64,000 nucleotides of DNA, taken from assembly GCF_900108335.1 (NCBI RefSeq), contig NZ_FNVT01000018.1, positions 124,001 through 188,000 on the forward strand, written 5' to 3'. Origin of the DNA: Nonomuraea solani (GTDB taxonomy: Bacteria > Actinomycetota > Actinomycetes > Streptosporangiales > Streptosporangiaceae). Shown in pieces: positions 48,690-56,658 of this stretch (the stretch's first letter is position 1; each line of letters begins with the position of its first letter). Under the pieces are notes generated by a model. The model was not told the origin of the DNA. It did not search any database and saw only the letters and a program-made list of their open reading frames with translations. A program made the position numbers and the translations under genes.

Positions 48690-50321
48690 TCAGCTCCTGA
48701 TGATCGTAGCGAGCCGGGCGCGCAGCTCGGCCTTGAGGATCTTTCCGGCGGGCGAGGTGGGCAGCGCGCCGACGACGTGAACTTCCCGGACCTTCTTGTA
48801 CGGCAGCACGCGCTCGGCGACGAACGCCATGACCGCCTCCGGGTCGACGTCCGCGCCCCGCCGCGGCACGACGAATGCGACCGGCTCCTCCCCCACCTCC
48901 GGCACGGGACGGGCGACGACCGCGGCCGCGCCCACGTCGGGATGGGCGTGCAGGATGTCCTCCAGCTCGCGCGGGTAGACGTTGTAGCCCTTGTAGATGA
49001 GCATGTCCTTGGCCCGGCCGGTGATGAAGACGAAGCCCTCCTCGTCGATGCGGCCGAGGTCGCCGGTGCGCAGCCAGCCGCCGGCGAACTGCCCGGCGGT
49101 GTCCGCCGGCCGGTTCAGGTAGCCGGCCGTGACCTGCGGGCCGCGTACCCAGAGTTCGCCGGGCTCGTCCGGGCCGAGTACGGCCGCGCCGTCGCCGGGC
49201 GAGCGGATCTGCACCGTGGTGTCGAAGATCGGCAGGCCGGCGCTGCCCGGTTTGCGGCGGGCGCCGCGCAGCAGGGGTGCGGCGGTGACCAGGCAGGTCG
49301 CCTCGGTGAGGCCGTACCCCTCGCTGATGATCGCGTTGGGGAAGGCGGCGGCGAGCGCGCGCAGGGTGGCCGGGTCCATCGGGGCGGCGCCCGAGGAGAT
49401 CACCTGGACCGAGGACAGGTCCCGGATGCCGAGGCCGGGGCTGTCGAGCAGCGCGTGCCACATCGCCGGGCTGCCGGTGACGTAGGTGGCGCGGTGGTCT
49501 TCGATGGCCGTCAGGAGGCGCTCCGGGTGGAAGCGGCCTGGCAGCACGATGGTGGTGCCGCACAGCAGCAGGAAGTTCACGTTGATGAGCGCGTGCGCGT
49601 GGAACAGGGGCGCCACCGACACCGTGACCGCGTTTCCCGGGCTCACTCCCGCATCGTGCAGGCCGGGGATCGGGCGCAGCCGGGGGACGCCGTCGTCGGT
49701 GGTGAGCAGGTGGGCGGCGCGCCAGGCGGTCATCTGGGTGACGTTGGCGACGACGTTGCGGTGCAGGACCCGCACGCCCTTCGGCTCTCCGGTGGTGCCG
49801 CCCGTGTAGGCGATGTGGGCCACGTCGTCCGGGGTGACGGCGGTCTCGGGGGCCGTGGCCTGGCCCGTGATGACGTCGGCGACAGGCGGGACGAGCACGA
49901 TAGTGCGCAGGGCGCTCTCCGGCGCGGCGGCCCGCAGGGTGGCGACGTGGTCGGGGTGGCTGGCGGTGAGGACCGCGCCGCTGTCGAGCAGCTGGGCACG
50001 CAGGGCCGGGGCCGGCTGCCGGGGGTCGGCCAGCACCACGGTCGCGCCGGCGAGCAGCGCTCCGTAGTAGCCGGCCAGGAACCAGACGCTGTTGGGCAGG
50101 TGGAGCAGGACGGCGTCGCCGTCACGCACGCCGGCGTCGCGGGCGGCGTGCGCGAACGCGACCGCCCGCGCGTGGAGCTGAGTGAAGGTGAGCCGCTCCG
50201 GCCCGTCGATGACGGCCGTCCGGTCGCCGTGCAGGCGCGCCGCGGTGGTGAGCAGTTCCCCCACGGTCAACTCGGGGTAGTCGAGCGAGACCGGCATTCC
50301 CGCCGGCCAGTACGCGTTCAC
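48690..50321 (-). CDS. Acyl-CoA ligase (AMP-forming)
   Basis: 543 residues of the ANL family. IAYTGGTTGEPKGVRVLHRN binds the ATP phosphates (Thr-Gly-Gly-Thr-Thr-Gly), IISEGYGLTEATCLVTA is the A5 motif, LWVRGPQVTAGYLNRPADTA precedes the hinge, GWLRTGDLGRIDEEGFVFIT binds adenosine ribose, and LPTSPAGKILKAELR holds the catalytic Lys. It activates the imported acid to its CoA thioester. GTG start overlapping the racemase gene by 4 bases. Confidence 0.9.
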   Translation of the reverse strand: MNAYWPAGMPVSLDYPELTVGELLTTAARLHGDRTAVIDGPERLTFTQLHARAVAFAHAARDAGVRDGDAVLLHLPNSVWFLAGYYGALLAGATVVLADPRQPAPALRAQLLDSGAVLTASHPDHVATLRAAAPESALRTIVLVPPVADVITGQATAPETAVTPDDVAHIAYTGGTTGEPKGVRVLHRNVVANVTQMTAWRAAHLLTTDDGVPRLRPIPGLHDAGVSPGNAVTVSVAPLFHAHALINVNFLLLCGTTIVLPGRFHPERLLTAIEDHRATYVTGSPAMWHALLDSPGLGIRDLSSVQVISSGAAPMDPATLRALAAAFPNAIISEGYGLTEATCLVTAAPLLRGARRKPGSAGLPIFDTTVQIRSPGDGAAVLGPDEPGELWVRGPQVTAGYLNRPADTAGQFAGGWLRTGDLGRIDEEGFVFITGRAKDMLIYKGYNVYPRELEDILHAHPDVGAAAVVARPVPEVGEEPVAFVVPRRGADVDPEAVMAFVAERVLPYKKVREVHVVGALPTSPAGKILKAELRARLATIIRS

Positions 50322-51472
50322 CGCACCGCCCCCTCCACGAGAAGACTCTCGATCTCCTCGGAGGTATGCCCCAGTTCGGCGAGGATCGCGCGGGTGTCCC
50401 GGCCCGGGACCGGCGCGGCCGCCGGGCCGCCGCAGGGGGTGCCGGCGAACCGGGGCGCGGGCGCGGGGTGGATCGCGCCCGACGCGTCGGCGGTGAAGCT
50501 GCCCCGGGCGGCGTTGTGGGGGTGCGTGACGACCTCGTCCATGGTCAGGACCGGTGTCACGCAGGCGTCGACGTCGGCGAAGCGCTCCGCCCACTCGTCG
50601 CGGGTGGCGTTCATGAACGCCTTGGCGAACGTCTCCCGCGTCGCCGGCCACGTGTCCGGGTCCCGCTGGGCGGCGAGGTCGATCTCATCGGCGACGCCGA
50701 GGACGTCGGCCAGCCGGGCGAAGAAGGCGGGTTCGATGGCGCCCACGGCCACGTGCCGTCCGTCGGCGCACTCGTAGGTGTCGTAGAAGGGGGCGCCGCC
50801 GTCGAGCACGTTCGCGCCGCGCTCGATGGTCCAGGCGCCCTGGGCGTATCGGCCGTAGATCATCGCCATCAGCAGGCCCGAGCCCTCCACCATCGCCGCG
50901 TCCACGACCTGGCCGCGTCCGGACGTGCGCGCGTTCAGCACCGCGGCCAGCACGCCGAGTGCCAGCAGCATGCCGCCGCCGCCGAAGTCGCCGACCAGGT
51001 TGAGCGGGGGTGTGGGCGGGTGATCGGGGCGGCCGATCGCGGCCAGCGCGCCGGAGAGGGCGATGTAGTTGATGTCGTGGCCGGCCCGCGCCGCCAGCGG
51101 GCCGTCCTGGCCGAAGCCGGTCATGCGGCCGTACACCAGTCGCGGGTTGCGCTCGGCCAGCATCGCGGGATCGAACCCCAGCCGCTCGGCCACGCCGGGC
51201 CGGAAGCCCTCCAGCACCGCGTCCGCCGTGTCGATCACGGCCCGCACGACGGCGGCGCCACGGGGGTTCTTCAGGTCGGCGACCAGCGAGCGGCGTCCGC
51301 GGTCGAGCACCGGGTTGGGGCGCGTGTCCCGATCGGCGGGGCGGTGCACGCGGATCACCTCCGCGCCCAGGTCGGCCAGCATCATCGCGGCGAAGGGGAC
51401 GGGGCCGATGCCGCCCAGCTCGACGACGCGCACTCCGGCAAGGGGCCCCTCGCCGGGTTCGCGGCCGGTCAT
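50318..51472 (-). CDS. Alpha-methylacyl-CoA racemase (CaiB family)
   Basis: 384 residues. LAGVRVVELGGIGPVPFAAM and LADLGAEVIRVHRPADRDTR open the fold. GFGQDGPLAARAGHDINYIA holds the active His, PPLNLVGDFGGGGMLLALGV the Asp, and DGRHVAVGAIEPAFFARLAD the Glu, in the arrangement of the mycobacterial enzyme (His126, Asp156, Glu241). It interconverts (2R)- and (2S)-methylacyl-CoA, needed because acyl-CoA dehydrogenases accept only one. It therefore points to a 2-methyl-branched substrate. The ATG at 51472 overlaps the upstream stop (ATGA). Confidence 0.88.
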   Translation of the reverse strand: MTGREPGEGPLAGVRVVELGGIGPVPFAAMMLADLGAEVIRVHRPADRDTRPNPVLDRGRRSLVADLKNPRGAAVVRAVIDTADAVLEGFRPGVAERLGFDPAMLAERNPRLVYGRMTGFGQDGPLAARAGHDINYIALSGALAAIGRPDHPPTPPLNLVGDFGGGGMLLALGVLAAVLNARTSGRGQVVDAAMVEGSGLLMAMIYGRYAQGAWTIERGANVLDGGAPFYDTYECADGRHVAVGAIEPAFFARLADVLGVADEIDLAAQRDPDTWPATRETFAKAFMNATRDEWAERFADVDACVTPVLTMDEVVTHPHNAARGSFTADASGAIHPAPAPRFAGTPCGGPAAAPVPGRDTRAILAELGHTSEEIESLLVEGAVR

Positions 51473-52260
51473 CGGCCCTGCCATTCCGGACGGCGCTTCT
51501 CGGCGAAGGCGCGGGCGCCTTCCTTGGCGTCCTCCGAGGCGAAGACGGGCTCGATGATCCGGCGCTGGCGGGCGAACCGCTCCGCCTCCGGCCACTGCTC
51601 GTGCTCCTCGATCACCCGCTTGGTGGCGAGGATGGCGAGCGGGCCGTTCTCCGCGATGCGGGCGGCGAGCCCGAGCGCCGCGTCCAGCGCCTCGCCGTCC
51701 TCGGTGAGCCGGTTGACCAGGCCGATCTCGTACGCCCGAGCCGCCGTGACGAGGTCGCCGGTCAGCGCGAGCTCCATCGCGATCTGCCGGGGTACGCGAT
51801 GCGGCAGGCGCAGCAGACCGCCGGCGGCGGCCACCAGCCCCCGCTTGACCTCCGGGATGCCGAACTTCGCCGTCCGCGCCGCCACCACGAGATCGCACGC
51901 GAGGACGATCTCGCAGCCGCCCGCGAGCGCGTACCCCTCGACCGCCGCGATCAGCGGCTTCCTGGGCGGCGCCTCGGTGAGGCCCGCGAATCCCCGGCCC
52001 TCGATGCTCGGCCGCTCGCCGCGCAGGAACCCCTTCAGGTCCATCCCCGCGCAGAAGGAGCCGCCGGCCCCGGTGAGAACGCCGACGGAGAGGTCGTCGC
52101 GCCGGTCGAGCTCGTCGAGCGCGGCGGCGATGCCCTCGGACACCGCCCGGGTGACGGCGTTCTTGGCGTGCGGCCGGTTGATGGTGATCACCGCGACGCG
52201 CGACTCGTGGCGCACCAGCACGTCGTCGCCCACGGCGGTCGAGCTGCTTCCCGTTGTCAT
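51469..52260 (-). CDS. Enoyl-CoA hydratase (crotonase family)
   Basis: 263 residues. VAVITINRPHAKNAVTRAVS, FCAGMDLKGFLRGERPSIEG and GYALAGGCEIVLACDLVVAA are the family motifs. FGIPEVKRGLVAAAGGLLRL has Glu at the first catalytic place. Strikingly similar to the hydratase at 40436, it may be a paralogue from duplication. First gene of the eleven-gene operon, 120 bases from the divergent LysR. Confidence 0.9.
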   Translation of the reverse strand: MTTGSSSTAVGDDVLVRHESRVAVITINRPHAKNAVTRAVSEGIAAALDELDRRDDLSVGVLTGAGGSFCAGMDLKGFLRGERPSIEGRGFAGLTEAPPRKPLIAAVEGYALAGGCEIVLACDLVVAARTAKFGIPEVKRGLVAAAGGLLRLPHRVPRQIAMELALTGDLVTAARAYEIGLVNRLTEDGEALDAALGLAARIAENGPLAILATKRVIEEHEQWPEAERFARQRRIIEPVFASEDAKEGARAFAEKRRPEWQGR

Positions 52261-52347
52261 CGTGCTCCTGGTGTGGTGGGTGTCCCGGCGTACCCCGACT
52301 GCATCATCACCGCGCCCGTACGCGCAAAGACCAAGGTGCGATTGGAT

Positions 52348-52366
52348 CTATCGGCGATGCCTATGA
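52348..52366. promoter_or_regulatory. LysR box, CTATC...CCTAT type, copy 1
   Basis: CTATCGGCGATGCCTATGA, ending 14 bases before the LysR start. A related sequence occurs at 57902, and the piece CCTATGAG recurs in inverse sense at 53268. It sits between the LysR gene and the divergent eleven-gene operon. Confidence 0.55.
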
Positions 52367-52380
52367 GTAGAGTTCAGGCC

Positions 52381-53274
52381 ATGGACCTGCGACTCGTGGC
52401 GTACTTCGTAGCGGTCGTCGACCACGGCGGCGTCACCAAGGCCGCCCGGGCGCTCTACCTCGCGCAGCCGTCGCTGTCCCTGGCGATCCGCAGCCTCGAA
52501 CGCCAGCTCGGCGCCCAGTTGTTCGACCGGTCCGGCCGCGGGCTCACCCTGACCACCGACGGCCGTGCGTTCGTCGGGCCGGCGCGGCAGATCCTGGCCG
52601 ACATCGAGGCCGCCAAGCGGCGCGTGCACGCGGTCCGGGATCTGGTCACCGGGCGGCTGGAGATCGCCGTGCTGTCGGCGTTGTCCGCCGACCCGCTGCC
52701 GCGGCTGACCAGCGCCTTACACCGGCGGCATCCGGGCATTCTGGTCACCGTACGCGATCCGGGCAGCTCGTCCGGGATTCTGAGCCAGGTCCGCCAGGGC
52801 GAGGCCGAGCTGGGGCTGACGGACTTTCCGGTGAAGAGCGACATGGTGCGCACCCGCGAGCTCTGGGAGGAGGAGATCGTCCTCGTCCTCCCACCCGACC
52901 TGGCCGCCACGCTGCCCGACCCCGTCCCGCTCACGGCGATCGCCGGCGTTCCCCTGGTCCTGGAGTCCTCGCAGGCGGGCGGCCGGGCCGCCATCGACCC
53001 CGCCATCGACGGTATCCTCGGGCAGGCCGGCGCTTTCGTGGCCGTCGAATGCGCGCACCGGCAGGCGATCTGGGACCTGGTCACGCACGGCGCGGGCGCC
53101 ACGTTCCTCCCCCGGCGCATCGCCGAGACGGAGCTGCGCGACGTGGTCGTACGGTCCACGTCGCCGCCGGTCCGGCGGACGGTGCGGCTGGTGTTCCGGC
53201 CGGGACCGCTCTCCCCCGCGGCCACGGCGTTCCTGGACGTGGCGGCGGAGATGAGCCGGGACCGCCTCTCATAG
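52381..53274 (+). CDS. LysR-family regulator of the catabolic island
   Basis: 297 residues. The HTH is LRLVAYFVAVVDHGGVTKAA, RALYLAQPSLSLAIRSLERQ and AQLFDRSGRGLTLTTDGRAF. A ligand-binding domain with RLEIAVLSALSADPLPRLTS, VRQGEAELGLTDFPVKSD and VTHGAGATFLPRRIA follows. I use the ATG at 52381, which gives the usual LysR opening; ATGs at 52357 and 52363 are in frame. It is divergent from the long operon and upstream of a ligase gene, and related boxes lie near both and near the thiolase at 57902. Confidence 0.88.
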   Translation: MDLRLVAYFVAVVDHGGVTKAARALYLAQPSLSLAIRSLERQLGAQLFDRSGRGLTLTTDGRAFVGPARQILADIEAAKRRVHAVRDLVTGRLEIAVLSALSADPLPRLTSALHRRHPGILVTVRDPGSSSGILSQVRQGEAELGLTDFPVKSDMVRTRELWEEEIVLVLPPDLAATLPDPVPLTAIAGVPLVLESSQAGGRAAIDPAIDGILGQAGAFVAVECAHRQAIWDLVTHGAGATFLPRRIAETELRDVVVRSTSPPVRRTVRLVFRPGPLSPAATAFLDVAAEMSRDRLS

Positions 53275-53285
53275 GTTCGGCCTAT
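53271..53285. promoter_or_regulatory. LysR box, palindromic copy
   Basis: ATAGGTTCGGCCTAT, a 5-5-5 inverted repeat, upstream of the ligase gene at 53373. With the flanking bases its reverse strand ends CCTATGAG, as in the copy at 52348. Confidence 0.55.
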
Positions 53286-53372
53286 CGGACGATGCGGCGT
53301 TCGCTCTTTGCGCCGCGCCCGCTGTGATGGTCGACTCTCAGCAGCGTGTCACCCGGATGCGAAGGAGAAGAC

Positions 53373-54992
53373 GTGAACCCGCCACCGGTCTACTCGGGGA
53401 TGACGATCAGCGACCAGCTCGCCCGGCACGCCCGCTCCGTCCCCGGCGCCGTGGCGCTGCGCATGGACGGGGTGGATCGCACGTACGGTGAGCTGGACGT
53501 GCGGGTCAACCGGCTGGCTCATGCCCTTGGGGCGCGCGGGGCGGGGCCGGGCGAGCGGGTCGTGGTGATGACGTACAACGGCCTGGAGATGGCGGAGGTC
53601 TTCTTCGCCTGCGCCAGGCTGGGGGCCATCTGCGTGCCGGTGAACTTCCGGCTGCACGCCGACGAGGTGGCCTACCAGCTGGCCGACAGCGGGGCCGTGG
53701 TGGCCGTCGTCGAGTCCGGGCTGGCCGCCACGTTCGCCCGGGCGTGGAAGGACGTGCCGACGGTGCGGCACTGCCTGGTGACGGGGGCGGACTCCGTACC
53801 GGTCGCCGGCATGGAACGCTATGACGACGCGCTGCGCGCCGCGCCCGAAACGGATCCCGGGGTGGCGGTCGACCTCCACGCGCCCGCCTTCGTCATGTAC
53901 ACCTCCGGCACGACCGGGCGCCCCAAGGGCGCGGTGCTCACGCACTACAACCTGGCCGTCCAGACCATGAGCAGGTTCGCCCACATCGGTGTGCCGAGCG
54001 ACTGCCGGGTGTGGCTGATCAGCACCCCGCTGTTCCACATCGGCGGCCTGGCCGCGCTGCTGTCCAGCGTCATGGTCGGCGGGCGGACGGTGATCGCCAG
54101 GTCGGGCCGGTTCGACCCGGCGGGGACCGTGGAGCTGCTCGAACGCGAACGTATCGGCTACTGCTTCCTCGTCCCCGCCCAGTGGCAGGCGGTCTGTGAC
54201 GTCCCGGGGATCGCGGACCGGGATCTGTCCGCCCTGCGGCTCATCTCGTGGGGCGCCGCGCCCGCGACGAAGGCGTTGCTGCACCTGATGATCGAGACGT
54301 TTCCCGGTGCCCGGTTGCTGAGCGTGTTCGGGCAGACGGAATCGAGTGCGGTGTCGACCGTGCTTCTCGGTGAGGACGCGCTCCGCAAGATCGGGTCGGT
54401 GGGGACCCCGCTGGTCAACGTCGAGGTGCGGATCGTGGACGAGCAGATGAACGACGTGCCGCGGGGCGAGATCGGGGAGATCGTCTACCGGGGGCCGACG
54501 ATCATGACGGGCTACTGGAACAAGCCGGCCGAGACCGCGGCGGCCTTCGCTGGCGGCTGGTTCCACTCCGGTGATCTCGTGCGCCAGGACGAGGACGGCT
54601 ACATCTACGTGGTCGACCGTCTCAAGGACATGATCATCTCGGGTGGTGAGAACATCTACTCCGCCGAGGTGGAGGAGGCCATCGCCGCGCATCCGGGGGT
54701 GGCCGAGGTGGCCGTGGTGGGCGTGCCGGACGAGCGGTGGGGCGAAACGCCGCTGGCCATCGTGGTGCCCACCTCCACGGCCGGTTCGCTGACCGCTGAG
54801 GAGGTCGGTGAGTGGTGCCGGGGGCGGCTGGCGGCGTACAAGGTGCCGCGGCGTGTCGCCGTGGTCGCCGAGCTGCCGCGTAACGCGAGCGGGAAGGTGC
54901 GCAAGCACGAGCTGCGCCAGGCCTACGGGCCGGCCGCCTCGGCCACGCCGACGAACGCCCGGCCCGCCGGTGAGAGCGCCTCGGGGTCGTAG
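53373..54992 (+). CDS. Acyl-CoA ligase (AMP-forming)
   Basis: 539 residues of the ANL family. FVMYTSGTTGRPKGAVLTHY is the P-loop, SVFGQTESSAVSTV the A5 motif, EIVYRGPTIMTGYWNKPAET, GWFHSGDLVRQDEDGYIYVV and LKDMIISGGENIYSAEVEEA follow, and LPRNASGKVRKHEL holds the catalytic Lys. It is like medium-chain or aromatic acid ligases (FadD3/FadD17 type). AAGGAGAAGAC precedes the GTG at 53373. Its last 70 bases overlap the tail of the convergent LysR gene. Confidence 0.9.
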   Translation: MNPPPVYSGMTISDQLARHARSVPGAVALRMDGVDRTYGELDVRVNRLAHALGARGAGPGERVVVMTYNGLEMAEVFFACARLGAICVPVNFRLHADEVAYQLADSGAVVAVVESGLAATFARAWKDVPTVRHCLVTGADSVPVAGMERYDDALRAAPETDPGVAVDLHAPAFVMYTSGTTGRPKGAVLTHYNLAVQTMSRFAHIGVPSDCRVWLISTPLFHIGGLAALLSSVMVGGRTVIARSGRFDPAGTVELLERERIGYCFLVPAQWQAVCDVPGIADRDLSALRLISWGAAPATKALLHLMIETFPGARLLSVFGQTESSAVSTVLLGEDALRKIGSVGTPLVNVEVRIVDEQMNDVPRGEIGEIVYRGPTIMTGYWNKPAETAAAFAGGWFHSGDLVRQDEDGYIYVVDRLKDMIISGGENIYSAEVEEAIAAHPGVAEVAVVGVPDERWGETPLAIVVPTSTAGSLTAEEVGEWCRGRLAAYKVPRRVAVVAELPRNASGKVRKHELRQAYGPAASATPTNARPAGESASGS

Positions 54993-55804
54993 ACCAGCCC
55001 GTACGCCCGGCTGATCCGCGGTTCCAATGAGCGGACCACGGCCCCCCGGGCCGCGGCGGCCTCGGCCATCGACCGTTCGAGGAATGTGGCGCCCACCCCG
55101 GCGAGCACGAACGGCAGCCGCGCCTCGCGGTGCTCCACCACGACGGCCGGTCTGACGGCCCGGCCCGCGGCCGCGATCGCCTGCTCGATCTCGCCGACCG
55201 CCAGGGAGCTGCCCTGCGGTACGGTCACGTGCGGCATGTCCGGCAGCTCGGCGAGCGGCAGCGGATCCGGCGGCGGCGCGGAGCCGGGAGGCAGGACGAG
55301 CCAGTATTCCTGCACCCCGAGCTCGCGTACCTTCAGGCCCGCGCAGTCCTTCGCGGGCAGATGGCAGAACACGATCTCGCAGTGTCCCTCCCTGATCAGG
55401 GAGGCCGCCATCGTCTCGTCGCGCAGGTCCCCGATGCGGATGGAGACCTTCGGGAACTCCCTGCGGAAGGTGCCGGCCAGGCGGGCCACCGGATCCGCGG
55501 ACAGGGCGGGCATGGCGAAGACGTCCAGCCGCCCCCGGGGCCGCCCGGCCGCGTCGACGAGCGAGCCCTCCGCGGCGACGACGTCGCGCAGGATGCGGCG
55601 CGCGGGCCCGACCAGGCTGTGCCCGGCCGAGGTGAGCACCATGCCGCGGCGGATCCGGTGGAAGAGCGGGACGCCGAGCTCGCGCTCCAGCCCCTGGACG
55701 GCCTGCGAGATCGTGGGCTGGGCGACGTCGAGCACGGTCGCCGCGGCGTTGATGCCGTTGTGGTCGACGACCGCCAGGAAGTACTTGATCTGGTGCAGGT
55801 CCAC
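54923..55804 (-). CDS. LysR-family regulator
   Basis: 293 residues. The HTH is LHQIKYFLAVVDHNGINAAA, TVLDVAQPTISQAVQGLERE and VPLFHRIRRGMVLTSAGHSL. The ligand domain shows RLDVFAMPALSADPVARLAG, which is close to the LysR at 52381 in this region, so the two are related. The GTG at 55804 follows a -10-like TACAGT by 6 bases, which fits a leaderless transcript. A tandem 18-base repeat lies upstream. It may regulate the SDR/thiolase pair or the ligase. Confidence 0.87.
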   Translation of the reverse strand: MDLHQIKYFLAVVDHNGINAAATVLDVAQPTISQAVQGLERELGVPLFHRIRRGMVLTSAGHSLVGPARRILRDVVAAEGSLVDAAGRPRGRLDVFAMPALSADPVARLAGTFRREFPKVSIRIGDLRDETMAASLIREGHCEIVFCHLPAKDCAGLKVRELGVQEYWLVLPPGSAPPPDPLPLAELPDMPHVTVPQGSSLAVGEIEQAIAAAGRAVRPAVVVEHREARLPFVLAGVGATFLERSMAEAAAARGAVVRSLEPRISRAYGLVYDPEALSPAGRAFVGVAEAAGP

Positions 55805-55815
55805 GGCCTGACTGT

Positions 55816-55851
55816 ATCCAGCTCCGGACGTACATCCAGCTCCGGACATAC
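55816..55851. repeat. Tandem 18-bp repeat before LysR
   Basis: ATCCAGCTCCGGACGTAC (55816-55833) and ATCCAGCTCCGGACATAC (55834-55851), one mismatch. They fill the 54-base gap between the SDR stop and the LysR start, so they are likely operator repeats. Confidence 0.65.
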
Positions 55852-55858
55852 GACGCCT

Positions 55859-56623
55859 TCAGCGCGGCGCCATGCGGATGGCGCCGTCGAGCCGGATGGT
55901 CTCGCCGTTGAGGTAGCCGTTCTCCAGGATCTGGCACGCGAGCCCGGCGAACTCCTCCGGCCGGCCGAGCCGGGCCGGGTTGGGGACGGTGGCCTCCAGG
56001 GAGGCGCGCACGTCCTCCCGCAGGCGGGCCAGCAGGGGCGTGTCCATGATCCCCGGCGCGATCGTGCACACCCGGATCGACCGGCTCGCCAGGTCACGGG
56101 CCGCCGTCAGGGTCATGCCGACGATGCCGGCCTTCGCGGCGGTGTACGGGATCTGACCGATCTGTCCCTCATAGGCGGCGACCGACGCGGTCAGCACGAT
56201 GGCGCCGCGCTCGCCGTCCCTCTCGTCCTGGCGGGCCATGCGGGCGGCGGCAAGACGCAGGGCGTTGAACGAGCCGATCAGGTTGAGCCTGATCACCCAT
56301 TCGAAGTCCTCCAGGGACCCCGGCTCGCCCTCCTTGTCCAGCAGCCTCAGGCGGCGACCGGCGCCCGCGCAGTGCACGAGCCCCCGCAGGCCGCCGAACT
56401 CGTCCGCCACGTCGAGCGCCGCCGCGAACTCGCCGGCGTCGGTGACGTCCGCGGCGGCGAACCTCGCCGCCGCGCCGAACTCCTTGACGACGCCGGCGCC
56501 GGCGGAGCCGGGCAGGTCGATGATGACGACCTTGCCGCCCGCCTCGATCAGCCGCCGGGCCGTCGCCAGCCCGAGGCCGGACGCGCCTCCCGTGACGGCG
56601 GTGCACAGTCCTTCCAGACGCAT
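55859..56623 (-). CDS. SDR, HSD10-like 3-hydroxyacyl-CoA dehydrogenase
   Basis: 254 residues. AVTGGASGLGLATARRLIEA binds NAD, VHCAGAGRRLRLLDKEG replaces the usual NNAG region, Ser of IVLTASVAAYEG, and Tyr-Lys of [40 protein letters not shown] and PARLGRPEEFAGLACQILEN are characteristic of human HSD17B10-type enzymes, which act on 2-methyl-3-hydroxybutyryl-CoA. It fits the methyl-branched theme of the island. The thiolase gene ends 35 bases upstream on the same strand. Confidence 0.87.
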   Translation of the reverse strand: MRLEGLCTAVTGGASGLGLATARRLIEAGGKVVIIDLPGSAGAGVVKEFGAAARFAAADVTDAGEFAAALDVADEFGGLRGLVHCAGAGRRLRLLDKEGEPGSLEDFEWVIRLNLIGSFNALRLAAARMARQDERDGERGAIVLTASVAAYEGQIGQIPYTAAKAGIVGMTLTAARDLASRSIRVCTIAPGIMDTPLLARLREDVRASLEATVPNPARLGRPEEFAGLACQILENGYLNGETIRLDGAIRMAPR

Positions 56624-56658
56624 GGGTCAGCCCTCTCTTCGGAGCGGTTCGGAGCGGT

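Noticed and set aside
47544-50777. 1077-residue open frame on the plus strand
   Set aside because: It is antisense to three coupled acyl-CoA genes and has no recognisable domain.
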